64,000 nucleotides of DNA from Flavobacterium sp. JAD_PAG50586_2 (GCA_023213215.1 CP096136.1:434001-498000); one strand, 5' to 3'. Numbered from the stretch's first letter, positions 9,430 through 17,201 are shown. Notes: generated from the sequence alone by a model not told the origin. Program-made: numbers and translations.

Positions 9430-11571
9430 ATGAAAAACAAAACTAACGAAAGTACCAAACAGGAAGACCTCAACGGCAACAAATCAGACGCCGGAGGTCA
9501 ATTTCTTACTACCAATCAAGGAGTCAAAATCAATGACAATAACAATTCCCTCAAAGCTGGCGAAAGAGGTCCTTCCCTATTGGAAGACTTCATCCTTCGC
9601 GAAAAAATTACCCATTTTGACCATGAGCGAATTCCGGAAAGGATTGTACATGCCCGTGGTTCAGCAGCACACGGCTATTTTGAACTGTATAAACCATTGG
9701 CCAAATATACCAAAGCCGGTTTCCTAAATGATACGTCAATAAAAACACCAGTGTTCGTGCGCTTTTCTACAGTGGCCGGCTCAAAAGGCTCTACCGATTT
9801 GGCAAGAGATGTCCGCGGTTTTTCAGTAAAATTCTACACCCAGGAAGGCAACTATGACCTTGTGGGCAACAATATGCCGGTTTTCTTTATACAGGACGCC
9901 ATGAAATTCCCTGACCTAATACATGCGGTTAAACCTGAGCCACACAATGAAATGCCACAGGCAGCCTCTGCACATGATACTTTTTGGGACTTCATTTCAC
10001 TGATGCCCGAATCGATGCACATGATTATGTGGGCGATGTCCGATCGTGCCATTCCAAGAAGCCTTCGAATGATGGAAGGTTTCGGAGTACACACCTTCCG
10101 CTTTATCAACAGCAATAACGAATCTCATTTTGTAAAATTCCATTGGAAACCAAAGTTAGGAACACACGCCGTAGTATGGGATGAAGCACAAAAGATATCA
10201 GGAAAAAACTCCGATTTCCACAAACAGGATTTATGGGAGGCGATTGAAGGTGGCAACTTCCCGGAATGGGAATTGGGTGTACAGCTTATCGCCGAAGCCG
10301 ACGAACATAATTTTGATTTCGATTTATTAGATCCTACAAAACTGGTACCCGAAGAACTTGTTCCTGTTACTATTATCGGTAAAATGATCCTTAACAAAAA
10401 CCCTGACAATTTCTTTGCAGAGACCGAACAGGTTGCCTTTCATCCGGGACATGTAGTACCGGGAATCGATTTTACAAACGACCCGCTTTTACAGGGAAGA
10501 TTATTCTCTTATACCGATACGCAATTATCACGATTAGGAAGTCCAAACTTTCACGAAATACCTATCAATAGAACTGTAGCGCCAATGCACAACAATCAGC
10601 GTGATGGTCATATGCGTCAGGAAATTGCCAAAGGCCGCGTAAGTTACCATCCTAACTCACTGGGTGGCGGATGTCCTTTTCAGGCAAAAATTGAAGAAGG
10701 AGGATTTGCCAGTTTCAATGAACGTGTCGATGCACAGAAAGTAAGGGAACGCAGCGAAAGTTTCTCCGACCACTTCAGCCAGGCTACCTTATTCTTTAAC
10801 AGCCAGACTCCGGTAGAACAAGGTCATATTATAAAAGCGCTACGTTTTGAATTAGGAAAAGTAGAAACCGAAGCCATCCGAATCCGCACACTTGGGTTGT
10901 TATCACAGATTGACACCAAGTTAGCTGAAAAAGTAGCTGAAGGCCTCGGAATGGAAGTTCCAAAAGCACTTGAAAAACCAATGAACCACGGTGTTGGTGC
11001 AGATGCTGATTCAAACAAGCAGGAACCAAAAGTGGTAAAGAAATCTAAGATTACCGCTTCTGATGCTTTAAGCATGCTGAAAAACAAAACCATTTCTGAT
11101 ACCATCGCAACCCGTCAGGTAGCCTTTCTTTGCAATGACGGCGTAAGTAGCGCATCGGTTAACGAAATGAAAAATGCCCTTGAAAAAGCCGGTGCAAAGG
11201 TAAAAATCATTGCACCACACTTAGGAACGATTACCGCCTCTGAAGGAAATGCAATTCCGGTTGACCAAAGCTATCTTATTGCCGCTTCAGTACTCTTTGA
11301 CGCTGTATTTGTCCCGGCCGGAAAAGGGACAACCGCCTTAAAGGATAACAATGATGTCATCGAATTTATAAATGATGCCTTCAAACACTGCAAATTTATT
11401 GCGGCAGAAGATGAAGGTTTGCATGTATTGGCTAAAACCAACGCAGCTAAAGATGGTAAAAATGCTGATGCCGGTGTCCTTACCAATGAGCAGACACATA
11501 AAAAATTCCCACAATCCTTTGTAACCGCGATGGGCAACCATAGATTCTGGGAACGCGAAGAAAAAATCTAA
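9430..11571 (+). CDS. katE: Catalase HPII, large-subunit haem catalase
   Basis: Decomposes hydrogen peroxide. The 713-residue length and layout match the large-subunit class: an N-terminal extension, the catalase barrel, and a C-terminal DJ-1/PfpI (flavodoxin-like) domain from about residue 555 (VAFLCNDGVSSASVNEM onward). The catalytic His is in RIVHARGSAAHG (residue 74), the distal Asn in LVGNNMPVFFIQDA (residue 147), and the proximal haem Tyr in RLFSYTDTQLSRLG. It is monocistronic between a terminator and a convergent small gene. Its promoter carries the direct-repeat signature of this block, consistent with stress induction. Confidence 0.96.
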   Translation: MKNKTNESTKQEDLNGNKSDAGGQFLTTNQGVKINDNNNSLKAGERGPSLLEDFILREKITHFDHERIPERIVHARGSAAHGYFELYKPLAKYTKAGFLNDTSIKTPVFVRFSTVAGSKGSTDLARDVRGFSVKFYTQEGNYDLVGNNMPVFFIQDAMKFPDLIHAVKPEPHNEMPQAASAHDTFWDFISLMPESMHMIMWAMSDRAIPRSLRMMEGFGVHTFRFINSNNESHFVKFHWKPKLGTHAVVWDEAQKISGKNSDFHKQDLWEAIEGGNFPEWELGVQLIAEADEHNFDFDLLDPTKLVPEELVPVTIIGKMILNKNPDNFFAETEQVAFHPGHVVPGIDFTNDPLLQGRLFSYTDTQLSRLGSPNFHEIPINRTVAPMHNNQRDGHMRQEIAKGRVSYHPNSLGGGCPFQAKIEEGGFASFNERVDAQKVRERSESFSDHFSQATLFFNSQTPVEQGHIIKALRFELGKVETEAIRIRTLGLLSQIDTKLAEKVAEGLGMEVPKALEKPMNHGVGADADSNKQEPKVVKKSKITASDALSMLKNKTISDTIATRQVAFLCNDGVSSASVNEMKNALEKAGAKVKIIAPHLGTITASEGNAIPVDQSYLIAASVLFDAVFVPAGKGTTALKDNNDVIEFINDAFKHCKFIAAEDEGLHVLAKTNAAKDGKNADAGVLTNEQTHKKFPQSFVTAMGNHRFWEREEKI

Positions 11572-11591
11572 AAATAAAGTTCCTCCACCAA

Positions 11592-11636
11592 CCTTGCTAT
11601 TGTATACTTTCTACTTTTAGTAATACAATAGCGAGG
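11592..11636. terminator. Long stem-loop between convergent katE and the small gene
   Basis: CCTTGCTATTGTAT pairs with ATACAATAGCGAGG (13 of 14 positions Watson-Crick, one G-T) across a 17-base loop. There is no strong T run on either side. It lies between two gene ends, so it is a candidate bidirectional terminator or mRNA 3'-end stabiliser. Confidence 0.55.
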
Positions 11637-11658
11637 TGTTGGAATATGATGATACTGC

Positions 11659-11826
11659 CTACTCCACTAGTTGGAGCTGTGCTTCCATAAACTTGGCTGT
11701 AACTCTATTCCCAACTTCATCCTCCCATTGGGTAATAACATTTTCTACAAACTCAGGTTCAAAACCAATGACTTCCATAACCTGAGTACCAAATTCCTGT
11801 TTTACTTTGTGTCCGATTGCCAACAT
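11659..11826 (-). CDS. Small DUF2158/YodC-like protein (55 aa)
   Basis: The minus-strand ATG at 11826 opens 55 residues: MLAIGHKVKQEFGTQVMEV, IGFEPEFVENVITQWED, EVGNRVTAKFMEAQLQLVE, then TAG. The pattern (GxKVK, MEV, xxQW, AxFMEAQLQLVE) resembles the small DUF2158/YodC family (FKxGDxVxLKSGGPxMTV, CxWFD, F..xxLxLV) but is divergent. Family function is unknown. It is too short for a usual ORF cut-off. A plausible -7 element TATTTTTG lies upstream on its strand. It converges on katE. Confidence 0.6.
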   Translation of the reverse strand: MLAIGHKVKQEFGTQVMEVIGFEPEFVENVITQWEDEVGNRVTAKFMEAQLQLVE

Positions 11827-12078
11827 GGTACTATTGTTTTAAGTTCTACAAAACAAAAATAAGATTGCCTTGCCCAATCCTATTTATAGCATTTTTTAAG
11901 TTCATTATAAAATTCAATAGTTGACAAACTTTCAAAACTCTATAATTATGCATTTCATTTAATAGCTTAGCGTTATTAACAATACTGATTTTTAAATAGT
12001 TAATAATTAATCATCCTGTTTTTTTAACAATCGTTTAATTATCAATACTTTTATTACACTAACCAATAAATGTATATT

Positions 12079-12471
12079 ATGAATGTAAAAAACTTTATTG
12101 TCGGCGGAATTGTCGGCGGAATTGTAGACTTTCTTTTAGGATGGCTTGTTTATGGCGTCTTACTTTATGACATGATGCCTCAGGAACCTGGAGCAAAGGA
12201 AAACTATTTGTTTATCTTCTTAGGCTGTATGTCATTTGGTTTTTTAATCTCTTGGGTATTTTCACAGGGAGAAGGCATTTCCAATGTAAGTACCGGAATC
12301 AAAATGGCATTAGGTATTGCAGTATTTATGGGATTGTGTTCTCATTTCTTTATGAATATGGGCAACGAGACCATAGACTACAAATATATGGCAATTGACA
12401 TTCTTGGCTCATTGGTATTAGCTACAGGTGTTGGGGCTGCCGTTGCAATGGTCAATGGTAAGATGAAATAA
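12079..12471 (+). CDS. Small integral membrane protein
   Basis: 130 residues from MNVKNFIVGG. I prefer the ATG at 12079 to the one at 12070 (MYIM) because the mature helix starts immediately after it. Four hydrophobic segments are visible: FIVGGIVGGIVDFLLGWLVY, YLFIFLGCMSFGFLISWVF, IKMALGIAVFMGLCSHF and MAIDILGSLVLATGVGAAV. The first contains a GGIVGGIV glycine-zipper-like run. I cannot assign a function. It lies between katE and the OmpA gene, but its own upstream region lacks the direct-repeat promoter seen around it. Confidence 0.75.
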   Translation: MNVKNFIVGGIVGGIVDFLLGWLVYGVLLYDMMPQEPGAKENYLFIFLGCMSFGFLISWVFSQGEGISNVSTGIKMALGIAVFMGLCSHFFMNMGNETIDYKYMAIDILGSLVLATGVGAAVAMVNGKMK

Positions 12472-12494
12472 GTGCAATAATTTTCATAATGAAG

Positions 12495-12528
12495 AACGCA
12501 CATGTATACAAAGCATGGGGCGTTTTTT
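12495..12528 (+). terminator. Terminator of the small membrane-protein gene
   Basis: AACGCACATG pairs with CATGGGGCGTT with one mismatch or bulge, followed by a T6 tract. Confidence 0.7.
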
Positions 12529-12547
12529 ATTTTCAATGATATGCTAA

Positions 12548-12606
12548 TTATAAAAACATGGGTTGAAATAGTATAACAAACATATAAGCCTCATCAATGA
12601 ACTTTG
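12548..12606 (+). promoter_or_regulatory. Direct-repeat promoter with no gene (family site 2)
   Basis: TTATAAAAA (12548-12556) and TAGTATAAC (12569-12577) lie exactly 21 bp apart. CTTTG is at 12602-12606, 33 bp after the second repeat. No ORF follows before a strong terminator about 95 bp downstream, so this promoter appears to drive a short untranslated RNA. Confidence 0.5.
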
Positions 12607-12612
12607 CATCAG

Positions 12613-12732
12613 TTTATATCATAACAAAATACCAGAAAGAAATATAAGGATCTAAAACGTTGATTAGATGATATTAAATGGGAAGCCTTTTGATATCGAA
12701 AGCCCTGTTGCACTTACAACAGGGCTTTTTTA
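12613..12732 (+). ncRNA. Candidate ~120-nt small RNA
   Basis: Inferred from a family-type promoter (CTTTG at 12602-12606) followed by a complete intrinsic terminator (12699-12732) with no credible ORF between. The start is estimated as about 7 bases after the -7 element. Nothing resembles a known RNA family. Its targets and existence are unproven. Confidence 0.4.
12699..12732 (+). terminator. Strong terminator ending the candidate small RNA
   Basis: AAAGCCCTGTTG and CAACAGGGCTTT form a perfect 12-pair stem around CACTTA, followed by T residues. The hairpin at 17128-17162 is a near copy. Confidence 0.85.
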
Positions 12733-12753
12733 ATTTCTGGCTTGATGTGTGAA

Positions 12754-12812
12754 TAACACAAACTATAGAGATAGTTATATAACATCTTATGATGTTACCT
12801 ATACCACCTTTG
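12754..12812 (+). promoter_or_regulatory. Direct-repeat promoter of the OmpA gene (family site 3)
   Basis: TAACACAAA (12754-12762) and TTATATAAC (12775-12783) lie 21 bp apart, preceded by TGTGAAT. CTTTG is at 12808-12812, 33 bp from the second repeat. Confidence 0.55.
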
Positions 12813-12835
12813 TCAAAAATTAAAACAATAACAAA

Positions 12836-14299
12836 ATGAAAAAATTACTATTACTATTATGCGTTTGCCTTTCTGCAACTATGGCAACAAATGCTCAAAC
12901 CGCAGACAGGAAATTTAGTGTTGGACTTAATGGCGGAATGATCCAATATCATGGTGATTTGGGAAGGGACTGGTACCAGACTGATAAAACAAGCTACGGT
13001 TTTGGCGGTATCAGTATTTCATATTACCTATCGAAATATTTTGACCTTAATGCAATGTATAGCCGTGGAACTTTAGGTTACGACAGCAGCAGCCTAACAG
13101 GATTCAAGAGTGACTTCAGTGCCGCGAACGTGAATTTAAGGATTAAGCCAATTGGTTCAGAATATGTTATCACACCTTATGGATTTATAGGTGTTGGTGC
13201 TATCCTTTTCGACAGGCAGCTAAACTTCCATAAAGAAATGATTGACTCTGCATGGCCAACTACAGGTGGTGGTATAAACATTACCCTGAGCCCTTCATTG
13301 AGCCTAAACCTTCAGGAGACCTTTATGTTTAGCAATAATGACAGCCGTGACGGAGCTAAAAATGGGGGTACAAATGATGATTTCCTTTTACACAGTGCAG
13401 GTCTTACCTATAGTTTCGGAAGTGGAAAAGACACCGACAATGATGGTGTTTCTGACAGCAAGGATAAATGTCCCGATACGCCAGCTGGTGTAGCCGTTGA
13501 CAAAAAAGGATGCCCGCTTGATAGGGATAAAGATGGTGTAGCCGATTATTTGGATACGTGTCCTGATGCTGCCGGAACTGCAATGATGAATGGTTGTCCT
13601 GACAGGGATAATGATGGTGTTGCCGACGCGGAAGACAGATGTCCTGATACTAAAGGAACCGTTGCACTTAAAGGTTGCCCTGATGCAGATAACGATGGTG
13701 TAGCCGATATGGATGACAAATGCCCGAATTCAAAAGCAGGAACTCCTGTTGATGCCTCAGGTTGTCCTATGGATAATGATAAAGATGGTGTATCCAATGA
13801 TGTAGACAGATGTCCTGATTTAGCTGGTCCTGTGAGCCTAAAAGGTTGTCCTGACACAGATGGTGATGGTGTAGCTGATATTGATGACCGTTGTCCAAAT
13901 GCTAAAGGAAGCATGGAAAACAAAGGATGTCCGGAAATTGCCAAACAGGATGTTGTGAGAATCAACTATATCGGAAGCAAATTATTCTTTGAAAACGGTA
14001 GTGATAAATTAAAAGTTGCCTCTTTGTCATTATTGGATGAGTTGGTAAGAATCATGAATAAATATGATGGAGCGAGCCTAACAATCGACGGTCATACCGA
14101 CAGTAATGGTTCGGATGCCTTTAATGAAACACTTTCGCAAAAAAGAACTGATTCGGTTCGTACTTACTTATTAGGTAAAGGAATTACAGGGTCACGTTTA
14201 ACAGCAAAAGGGTATGGCGAAAGCAAACCAATAGCTGATAACAAAACTTCATTAGGACGTGCTAAAAACCGTCGTGTAGAATTGAAAGTAGCTTACTAA
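12836..14299 (+). CDS. OmpA-family outer-membrane protein with thrombospondin type 3 repeats
   Basis: 487 residues. A Sec signal (KKLLLLLCVCLSATMATNA) is followed by an N-terminal beta-barrel of about 180 residues. Next come Ca-binding thrombospondin type 3 repeats (about residues 195-365, repeated DxDxDGVxDxxDxCP), and a C-terminal OmpA peptidoglycan-binding domain with LTIDGHTDSNGSDAFNETLS and GYGESKPIADN. It probably tethers the outer membrane to peptidoglycan. It stands alone between a direct-repeat promoter and a terminator, consistent with envelope-stress induction. Confidence 0.93.
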   Translation: MKKLLLLLCVCLSATMATNAQTADRKFSVGLNGGMIQYHGDLGRDWYQTDKTSYGFGGISISYYLSKYFDLNAMYSRGTLGYDSSSLTGFKSDFSAANVNLRIKPIGSEYVITPYGFIGVGAILFDRQLNFHKEMIDSAWPTTGGGINITLSPSLSLNLQETFMFSNNDSRDGAKNGGTNDDFLLHSAGLTYSFGSGKDTDNDGVSDSKDKCPDTPAGVAVDKKGCPLDRDKDGVADYLDTCPDAAGTAMMNGCPDRDNDGVADAEDRCPDTKGTVALKGCPDADNDGVADMDDKCPNSKAGTPVDASGCPMDNDKDGVSNDVDRCPDLAGPVSLKGCPDTDGDGVADIDDRCPNAKGSMENKGCPEIAKQDVVRINYIGSKLFFENGSDKLKVASLSLLDELVRIMNKYDGASLTIDGHTDSNGSDAFNETLSQKRTDSVRTYLLGKGITGSRLTAKGYGESKPIADNKTSLGRAKNRRVELKVAY

Positions 14300-14319
14300 A
14301 AGTATACAAATTATAATGA

Positions 14320-14351
14320 AAACGCCCATGAGTAATTTATGGGCGTTTTTT
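14320..14351 (+). terminator. Terminator of the OmpA gene
   Basis: AACGCCCAT and ATGGGCGTT form a perfect nine-pair stem, followed by T6. Confidence 0.85.
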
Positions 14352-14370
14352 ATTTTGATTAATGTGTGAA

Positions 14371-14428
14371 TTTTACCAATAATTAAAAATATTGTACAAG
14401 TCGATAAGTCTAAAATAAACAACCTTTA
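14371..14428 (+). promoter_or_regulatory. Direct-repeat promoter (family site 4)
   Basis: TTTTACCAA (14371-14379) and TTGTACAAG (14392-14400) lie 21 bp apart. TGTGAAT overlaps the first repeat, as in sites 3, 5 and 6. A CTTTA box is at 14424-14428, 32 bp from the second repeat. It drives the small two-helix membrane protein at 14471. Confidence 0.55.
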
Positions 14429-14470
14429 CTGTTGCTCCAATCAACTTTTTTAAATCGTAAATTAATCAAT

Positions 14471-14658
14471 ATGAACAACAAAAGAATTTTTGGAGTGCTA
14501 CTTACCTTACTCGGACTTACAAGCCTACTGTATACCGTTAAAGTGTTTCGGTATGCAACCGATAGCGATATTAAAAACCTAATCATATATGGAGGGTTTG
14601 GAGTCTTCTTTTTATAATAGGCATCAGTTTAATACTGCCGGCTAAAAGTGAATCCTGA
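14471..14658 (+). CDS. Small two-helix membrane protein, frameshifted
   Basis: MNNKRIFGVLLTLLGLTSLL begins a 62-residue protein with two transmembrane helices. The uncorrected frame ends early after GGFGVFFL. Adding one T to the T5 run at 14609-14613 continues it as FFFIIGISLILPAKSES, ending in TGA at 14656-14658. I recognise no family. The promoter and position tie it to the stress block. Confidence 0.65.
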
Positions 14659-14786
14659 CGTTATACCGATTTATCGGAATATACCCTGTTGGCCATTATA
14701 AAGTAACTACCTTTAAACAATTAACAGTTCCATTGATAAAGCCATTTTAATGAAAATGTTATTTAATGCATACTTAAACAAAAATC

Positions 14787-15128
14787 ATGGATACTTCAGA
14801 ACTTGATAAATCTAAATCACACATTATAGTTGAAATCATTCAATATATACCCAATGCCGTTGTAAGCAAAACCATCATCAAGAAAACCACAGGTAATATT
14901 ACTGCGTCTTCATTTGATGCAGGCGAAGAGCTGGCCGAAAAAACATCACCTTACGACAATTACATCCAAATCATTGACGGAACGGCCGAAATCATTATCA
15001 AAAACCACAAACACAAATTGAGCCTCGGAGAAGGTATTATCATTCCGGCACATGCACAGCACAGTTTCAACGCCAACGAGCAGTTTAAAATGATTTCCAC
15101 TATCATAAAAAGTGGTTACGAAGACTAA
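14787..15128 (+). CDS. Cupin-domain protein
   Basis: 113 residues with a single cupin barrel. FDAGEELAEKTSPYDNYIQI is cupin motif 1 with an atypical set of ligands (the usual two His are absent). GEGIIIPAHAQHSF is motif 2 with one His. A metal-dependent enzymatic role is therefore doubtful, and ligand binding is more likely. No signal peptide. It sits directly upstream of the AraC-type regulator on the same strand with 107 bases between. Confidence 0.8.
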   Translation: MDTSELDKSKSHIIVEIIQYIPNAVVSKTIIKKTTGNITASSFDAGEELAEKTSPYDNYIQIIDGTAEIIIKNHKHKLSLGEGIIIPAHAQHSFNANEQFKMISTIIKSGYED

Positions 15129-15235
15129 AACCGATTTCCCTAAATCACATCAAAAACACAGCGCATATTTGAAAAAATAAAATACCAATCCACGTTGACA
15201 GCAGAACGAAACACTTTTTTAACTAATTACCATAC

Positions 15236-15796
15236 ATGAAACTTTATATAAAATATATGGTCAGTCTGCGTTGCAAAATGTTAGTCAGGGAAGAACTCAA
15301 AAACTTGGGCATCTATGCTGTGGTAGTAGAATTGGGCCTTGTTGAAGTAAAGGAGGAAATATCACCCACGCAATTACAGCAACTAAAAGCCAACCTACTT
15401 CTCGCGGGATTGGAATTAATGGATGATAAAAAAGCAATGCTTATTGAGAAAATAAAGATTGTCATCACCGAAATGATCCACTACAATGATGAGCTTCCGA
15501 AAATAAACTTCTCCGAATATATCAGCAACACGATGGGATATGATTACACTTATCTGGCCAACATCTTCTCAGAAGTCAAAGGAACAACCATCGAACATTA
15601 CATCATTGCCCATAAAATTGAGAGGGTAAAGGAACTATTGCTCTACGACGAACTTAATCTTACTGAGATATCCTATATAATGAACTACAGTAGCGTCTCT
15701 CATCTGTCAAAGCAATTCAAAAAGGTAACCGGACTGACTCCAACCTATTTCAAAAACCTAAAAGGAAAAAAACGCAATCCTCTTGATAATGTGTGA
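15236..15796 (+). CDS. AraC-family transcriptional regulator
   Basis: 186 residues. The C-terminal ~95 form an AraC/XylS double helix-turn-helix: YTYLANIFSEVKGTTIEHYI is the first HTH region and LTEISYIMNYSSVSHLSKQF the second, followed by KVTGLTPTYFK. The N-terminal ~70 residues (MKLYIKYMVSLRCKMLV, then YAVVVELGLVEVKE) resemble a ferredoxin-like/HMA fold in which the usual CxxC is reduced to one Cys; that reading is tentative. It is encoded in the middle of eight promoters bearing 21-bp-spaced direct repeats, the geometry AraC proteins use, so it is the natural candidate regulator. No direct evidence links them. Confidence 0.88.
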   Translation: MKLYIKYMVSLRCKMLVREELKNLGIYAVVVELGLVEVKEEISPTQLQQLKANLLLAGLELMDDKKAMLIEKIKIVITEMIHYNDELPKINFSEYISNTMGYDYTYLANIFSEVKGTTIEHYIIAHKIERVKELLLYDELNLTEISYIMNYSSVSHLSKQFKKVTGLTPTYFKNLKGKKRNPLDNV

Positions 15797-15797
15797 A

Positions 15798-15856
15798 TTG
15801 TACCAAAAAATTAAATAATAGTACAACAATTTAAATTTTCCTTCCATCCATCTTTG
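15798..15856 (+). promoter_or_regulatory. Direct-repeat promoter (family site 5)
   Basis: TTGTACCAA (15798-15806) and TAGTACAAC (15819-15827) lie 21 bp apart, with TGTGAAT overlapping the first repeat. CTTTG is at 15852-15856, 33 bp from the second repeat. The site starts right after the AraC-type gene's stop and drives 15895-16589. Confidence 0.6.
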
Positions 15857-15894
15857 TAGTAGTTAAATATCCCATTTAATATAATAAAGGAAAA

Positions 15895-16281
15895 ATGGAA
15901 ACTAAAGGGAACAAAATCGGTATATGGATGGACCATTCCACTGCCCACCTAATGGAATATTCCAACACCCACTTTGAAATCGATACCATAGAATCGAACT
16001 TTTCCCAAAAGGAAAAAGCAGATAACCTTTTAAAAGGGGAACAGTACCTCTACATTAAGGAAAGAGAAAAACAATCCAAATACCACAAGAAACTCATGGA
16101 AGTCGTACAAAAGTATAAAGAAGTTATACTTTTTGGACCCACAAATGCAAAAGAGGAATTGTTCAGTGCATTGGCTGCAGACAGTCGCTTCTGGAATATA
16201 AAAGTGCAGGTAAAGCAAACTGATAAAATGTCTCCGCAGCAACAGCATGCTTTTGTAAAGGATTTTTTTGGAAACAGTTAA
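15895..16281 (+). CDS. Uncharacterised protein, eRF1-domain-1/host-attachment-like
   Basis: 128 residues, cytoplasmic. Signatures are GIWMDHSTAHLMEY at the N-terminus, then VILFGPTNAKEELFSAL, TDKMSPQQQHAFVKDFF at the end. The order (a strand with xWxDxxxA, a middle helix with K/H residues, then a GPTxAKxEL element) is like bacterial eRF1-domain-1-like (baeRF) proteins, but I am not certain. A paralogue lies at 43464-43840. It appears co-transcribed with the half-DUF892 gene 17 bases downstream, under a direct-repeat promoter. Confidence 0.6.
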   Translation: METKGNKIGIWMDHSTAHLMEYSNTHFEIDTIESNFSQKEKADNLLKGEQYLYIKEREKQSKYHKKLMEVVQKYKEVILFGPTNAKEELFSALAADSRFWNIKVQVKQTDKMSPQQQHAFVKDFFGNS

Positions 16282-16298
16282 ACCAACTCAAACCGAAG

Positions 16299-16589
16299 AT
16301 GATGAAAAACAATCCTACAACAGCTAAGGTTTCTGAACAGCAAATCCGTGCACTATTCCAAAGAGAGGATTTACTGTTTTCCCCAAACCAACACGAGGAT
16401 CCCATCAAGGAAATAAGAAACATCTATTGGTATGAAAAGCAACTTATAATTGCCATTCCATTGCTGATAAGCAGTGCTAACACCTTGGAGTTGGTAGAAT
16501 CACTTACCGTCTTGTTAAAATGCACCAAGGCTCATATAAAAAAACTCGAAAAGAAATATCCTGGAATCGGTCAGATACCCAAAGGATGA
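16299..16589 (+). CDS. Half-size DUF892 (YciF-like ferritin-fold) protein
   Basis: 96 residues. The core IKEIRNIYWYEKQLIIAIP, then LISSANTLELVESLTVLL and THAHIKKLEKKYPGI-like sequence (here TKAHIKKLEKKYPGI) matches the first helical hairpin of DUF892 ferritin-like proteins (LxDLYYAEKQL..AxP.. and ...HLxETxxQVxRLExVF). Family members have about 160 residues and four helices; this one ends after two. It may dimerise to rebuild the bundle. ATG codons at 16299 and 16302 are both possible. A close paralogue follows at 16855. Confidence 0.7.
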   Translation: MMKNNPTTAKVSEQQIRALFQREDLLFSPNQHEDPIKEIRNIYWYEKQLIIAIPLLISSANTLELVESLTVLLKCTKAHIKKLEKKYPGIGQIPKG

Positions 16590-16711
16590 ACTTATAATAA
16601 CCGGCTGTAAACTGTAAATACCATAACTACAATGACACGGTTTACGGATATAAGCCCATAAAATGCTTACGTCAGGTTGTTTGAATAATAGATTGAGACG
16701 TTTATTATTCT

Positions 16712-16742
16712 AATCCTGCTGTTAAATCAGCAGGATTTTTTA
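16712..16742 (+). terminator. Terminator of the 15895-16589 operon
   Basis: AATCCTGCTG and CAGCAGGATT form a perfect ten-pair stem around TTAAAT, followed by T6. It lies about 120 bases after the last stop; the spacer has no ORF. Confidence 0.85.
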
Positions 16743-16768
16743 ATTAAACAATTTTAACAGATGTGAAT

Positions 16769-16825
16769 TATGACAAGAAAACGTTCAATACTGTAAGGGC
16801 AACACAGCTTCTTTACCAACCTTTG
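16769..16825 (+). promoter_or_regulatory. Direct-repeat promoter (family site 6, weaker)
   Basis: TATGACAAG (16769-16777) and CTGTAAGGG (16791-16799) lie 22 bp apart, with TGTGAAT just upstream of and overlapping the first repeat. CTTTG is at 16821-16825, 30 bp from the second repeat. The second repeat is the poorest match in the set. It drives the second half-DUF892 gene. Confidence 0.45.
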
Positions 16826-16854
16826 TATTGTCAAAATAACAAAACAAAGAAACT

Positions 16855-17112
16855 ATGATGAGAGATAAAAAGAAAAGTGAGGAGGCAGACTGTGACCAAA
16901 CGCCCTTACACATGGCAATAAGTTGCGAAACAGCCGTTAACGAATTAAAAAAGATTTATTGGTATGAAAAGCAATTGCTCATTGCCATCCCAATGTTGTT
17001 AAGCGGAGCTACAACGCTTGAATTAGTAGAATCGCTTACAGTATTATCAAATCACACCACAGCACATATTAAATTACTAGAAAGTGAGTTTCCTGGTATT
17101 AGTAGAATATGA
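16855..17112 (+). CDS. Half-size DUF892 (YciF-like ferritin-fold) protein, paralogue
   Basis: 85 residues. The core KKIYWYEKQLLIAIPMLLSG and the LELVESLTVLSNHTTAHIKLLESEF region are nearly the same as in 16299-16589, so the two arose by duplication. Again only the first helical hairpin of the ferritin-like family is present, with Glu in YEK and His in TAHIK at plausible metal positions. It has its own promoter and terminator. YciF-type proteins are stress-induced in enterobacteria, which fits the neighbourhood. Confidence 0.7.
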   Translation: MMRDKKKSEEADCDQTPLHMAISCETAVNELKKIYWYEKQLLIAIPMLLSGATTLELVESLTVLSNHTTAHIKLLESEFPGISRI

Positions 17113-17127
17113 TTTAATGGAACTACA

Positions 17128-17162
17128 AAAGCCCTGTTGTCAATTGCAAACAGGGCTTTTTT
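17128..17162 (+). terminator. Terminator of the second half-DUF892 gene
   Basis: AAAGCCCTGTT and AACAGGGCTTT pair across a short loop, followed by a T tract. Nearly the same stem as at 12699-12732. Confidence 0.85.
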
Positions 17163-17201
17163 ATATCCATTACCCTACTTAAGTGCAACGGAATGGAAGT
17201 C

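Larger units (their letters stand above)
12472..12835. other. Gene-less stretch with two terminators and two direct-repeat promoters
   Basis: In order: the terminator of the membrane-protein gene, a direct-repeat promoter at 12548-12606, a short transcribed stretch with its own terminator (candidate small RNA), and the direct-repeat promoter of the OmpA gene. The only ATG frame of note, at 12669, would give 21 codons running through the terminator hairpin; I do not believe it. Confidence 0.6.

Noticed and set aside
12669..12731. 21-codon ATG frame in the candidate small RNA
   Set aside because: It runs through the terminator hairpin and has no family-like residues.
13546..13965. 139-codon open frame antisense to the OmpA thrombospondin repeats
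   Set aside because: It is the mirror of repeated DxDxDGV codons; no start context and no homology. The plus-strand gene explains the sequence.
14671..14761. A further regulon site upstream of the cupin at 14787
   Set aside because: Partial TATACC repeats lie 18 bp apart, not 21, and match the consensus poorly.
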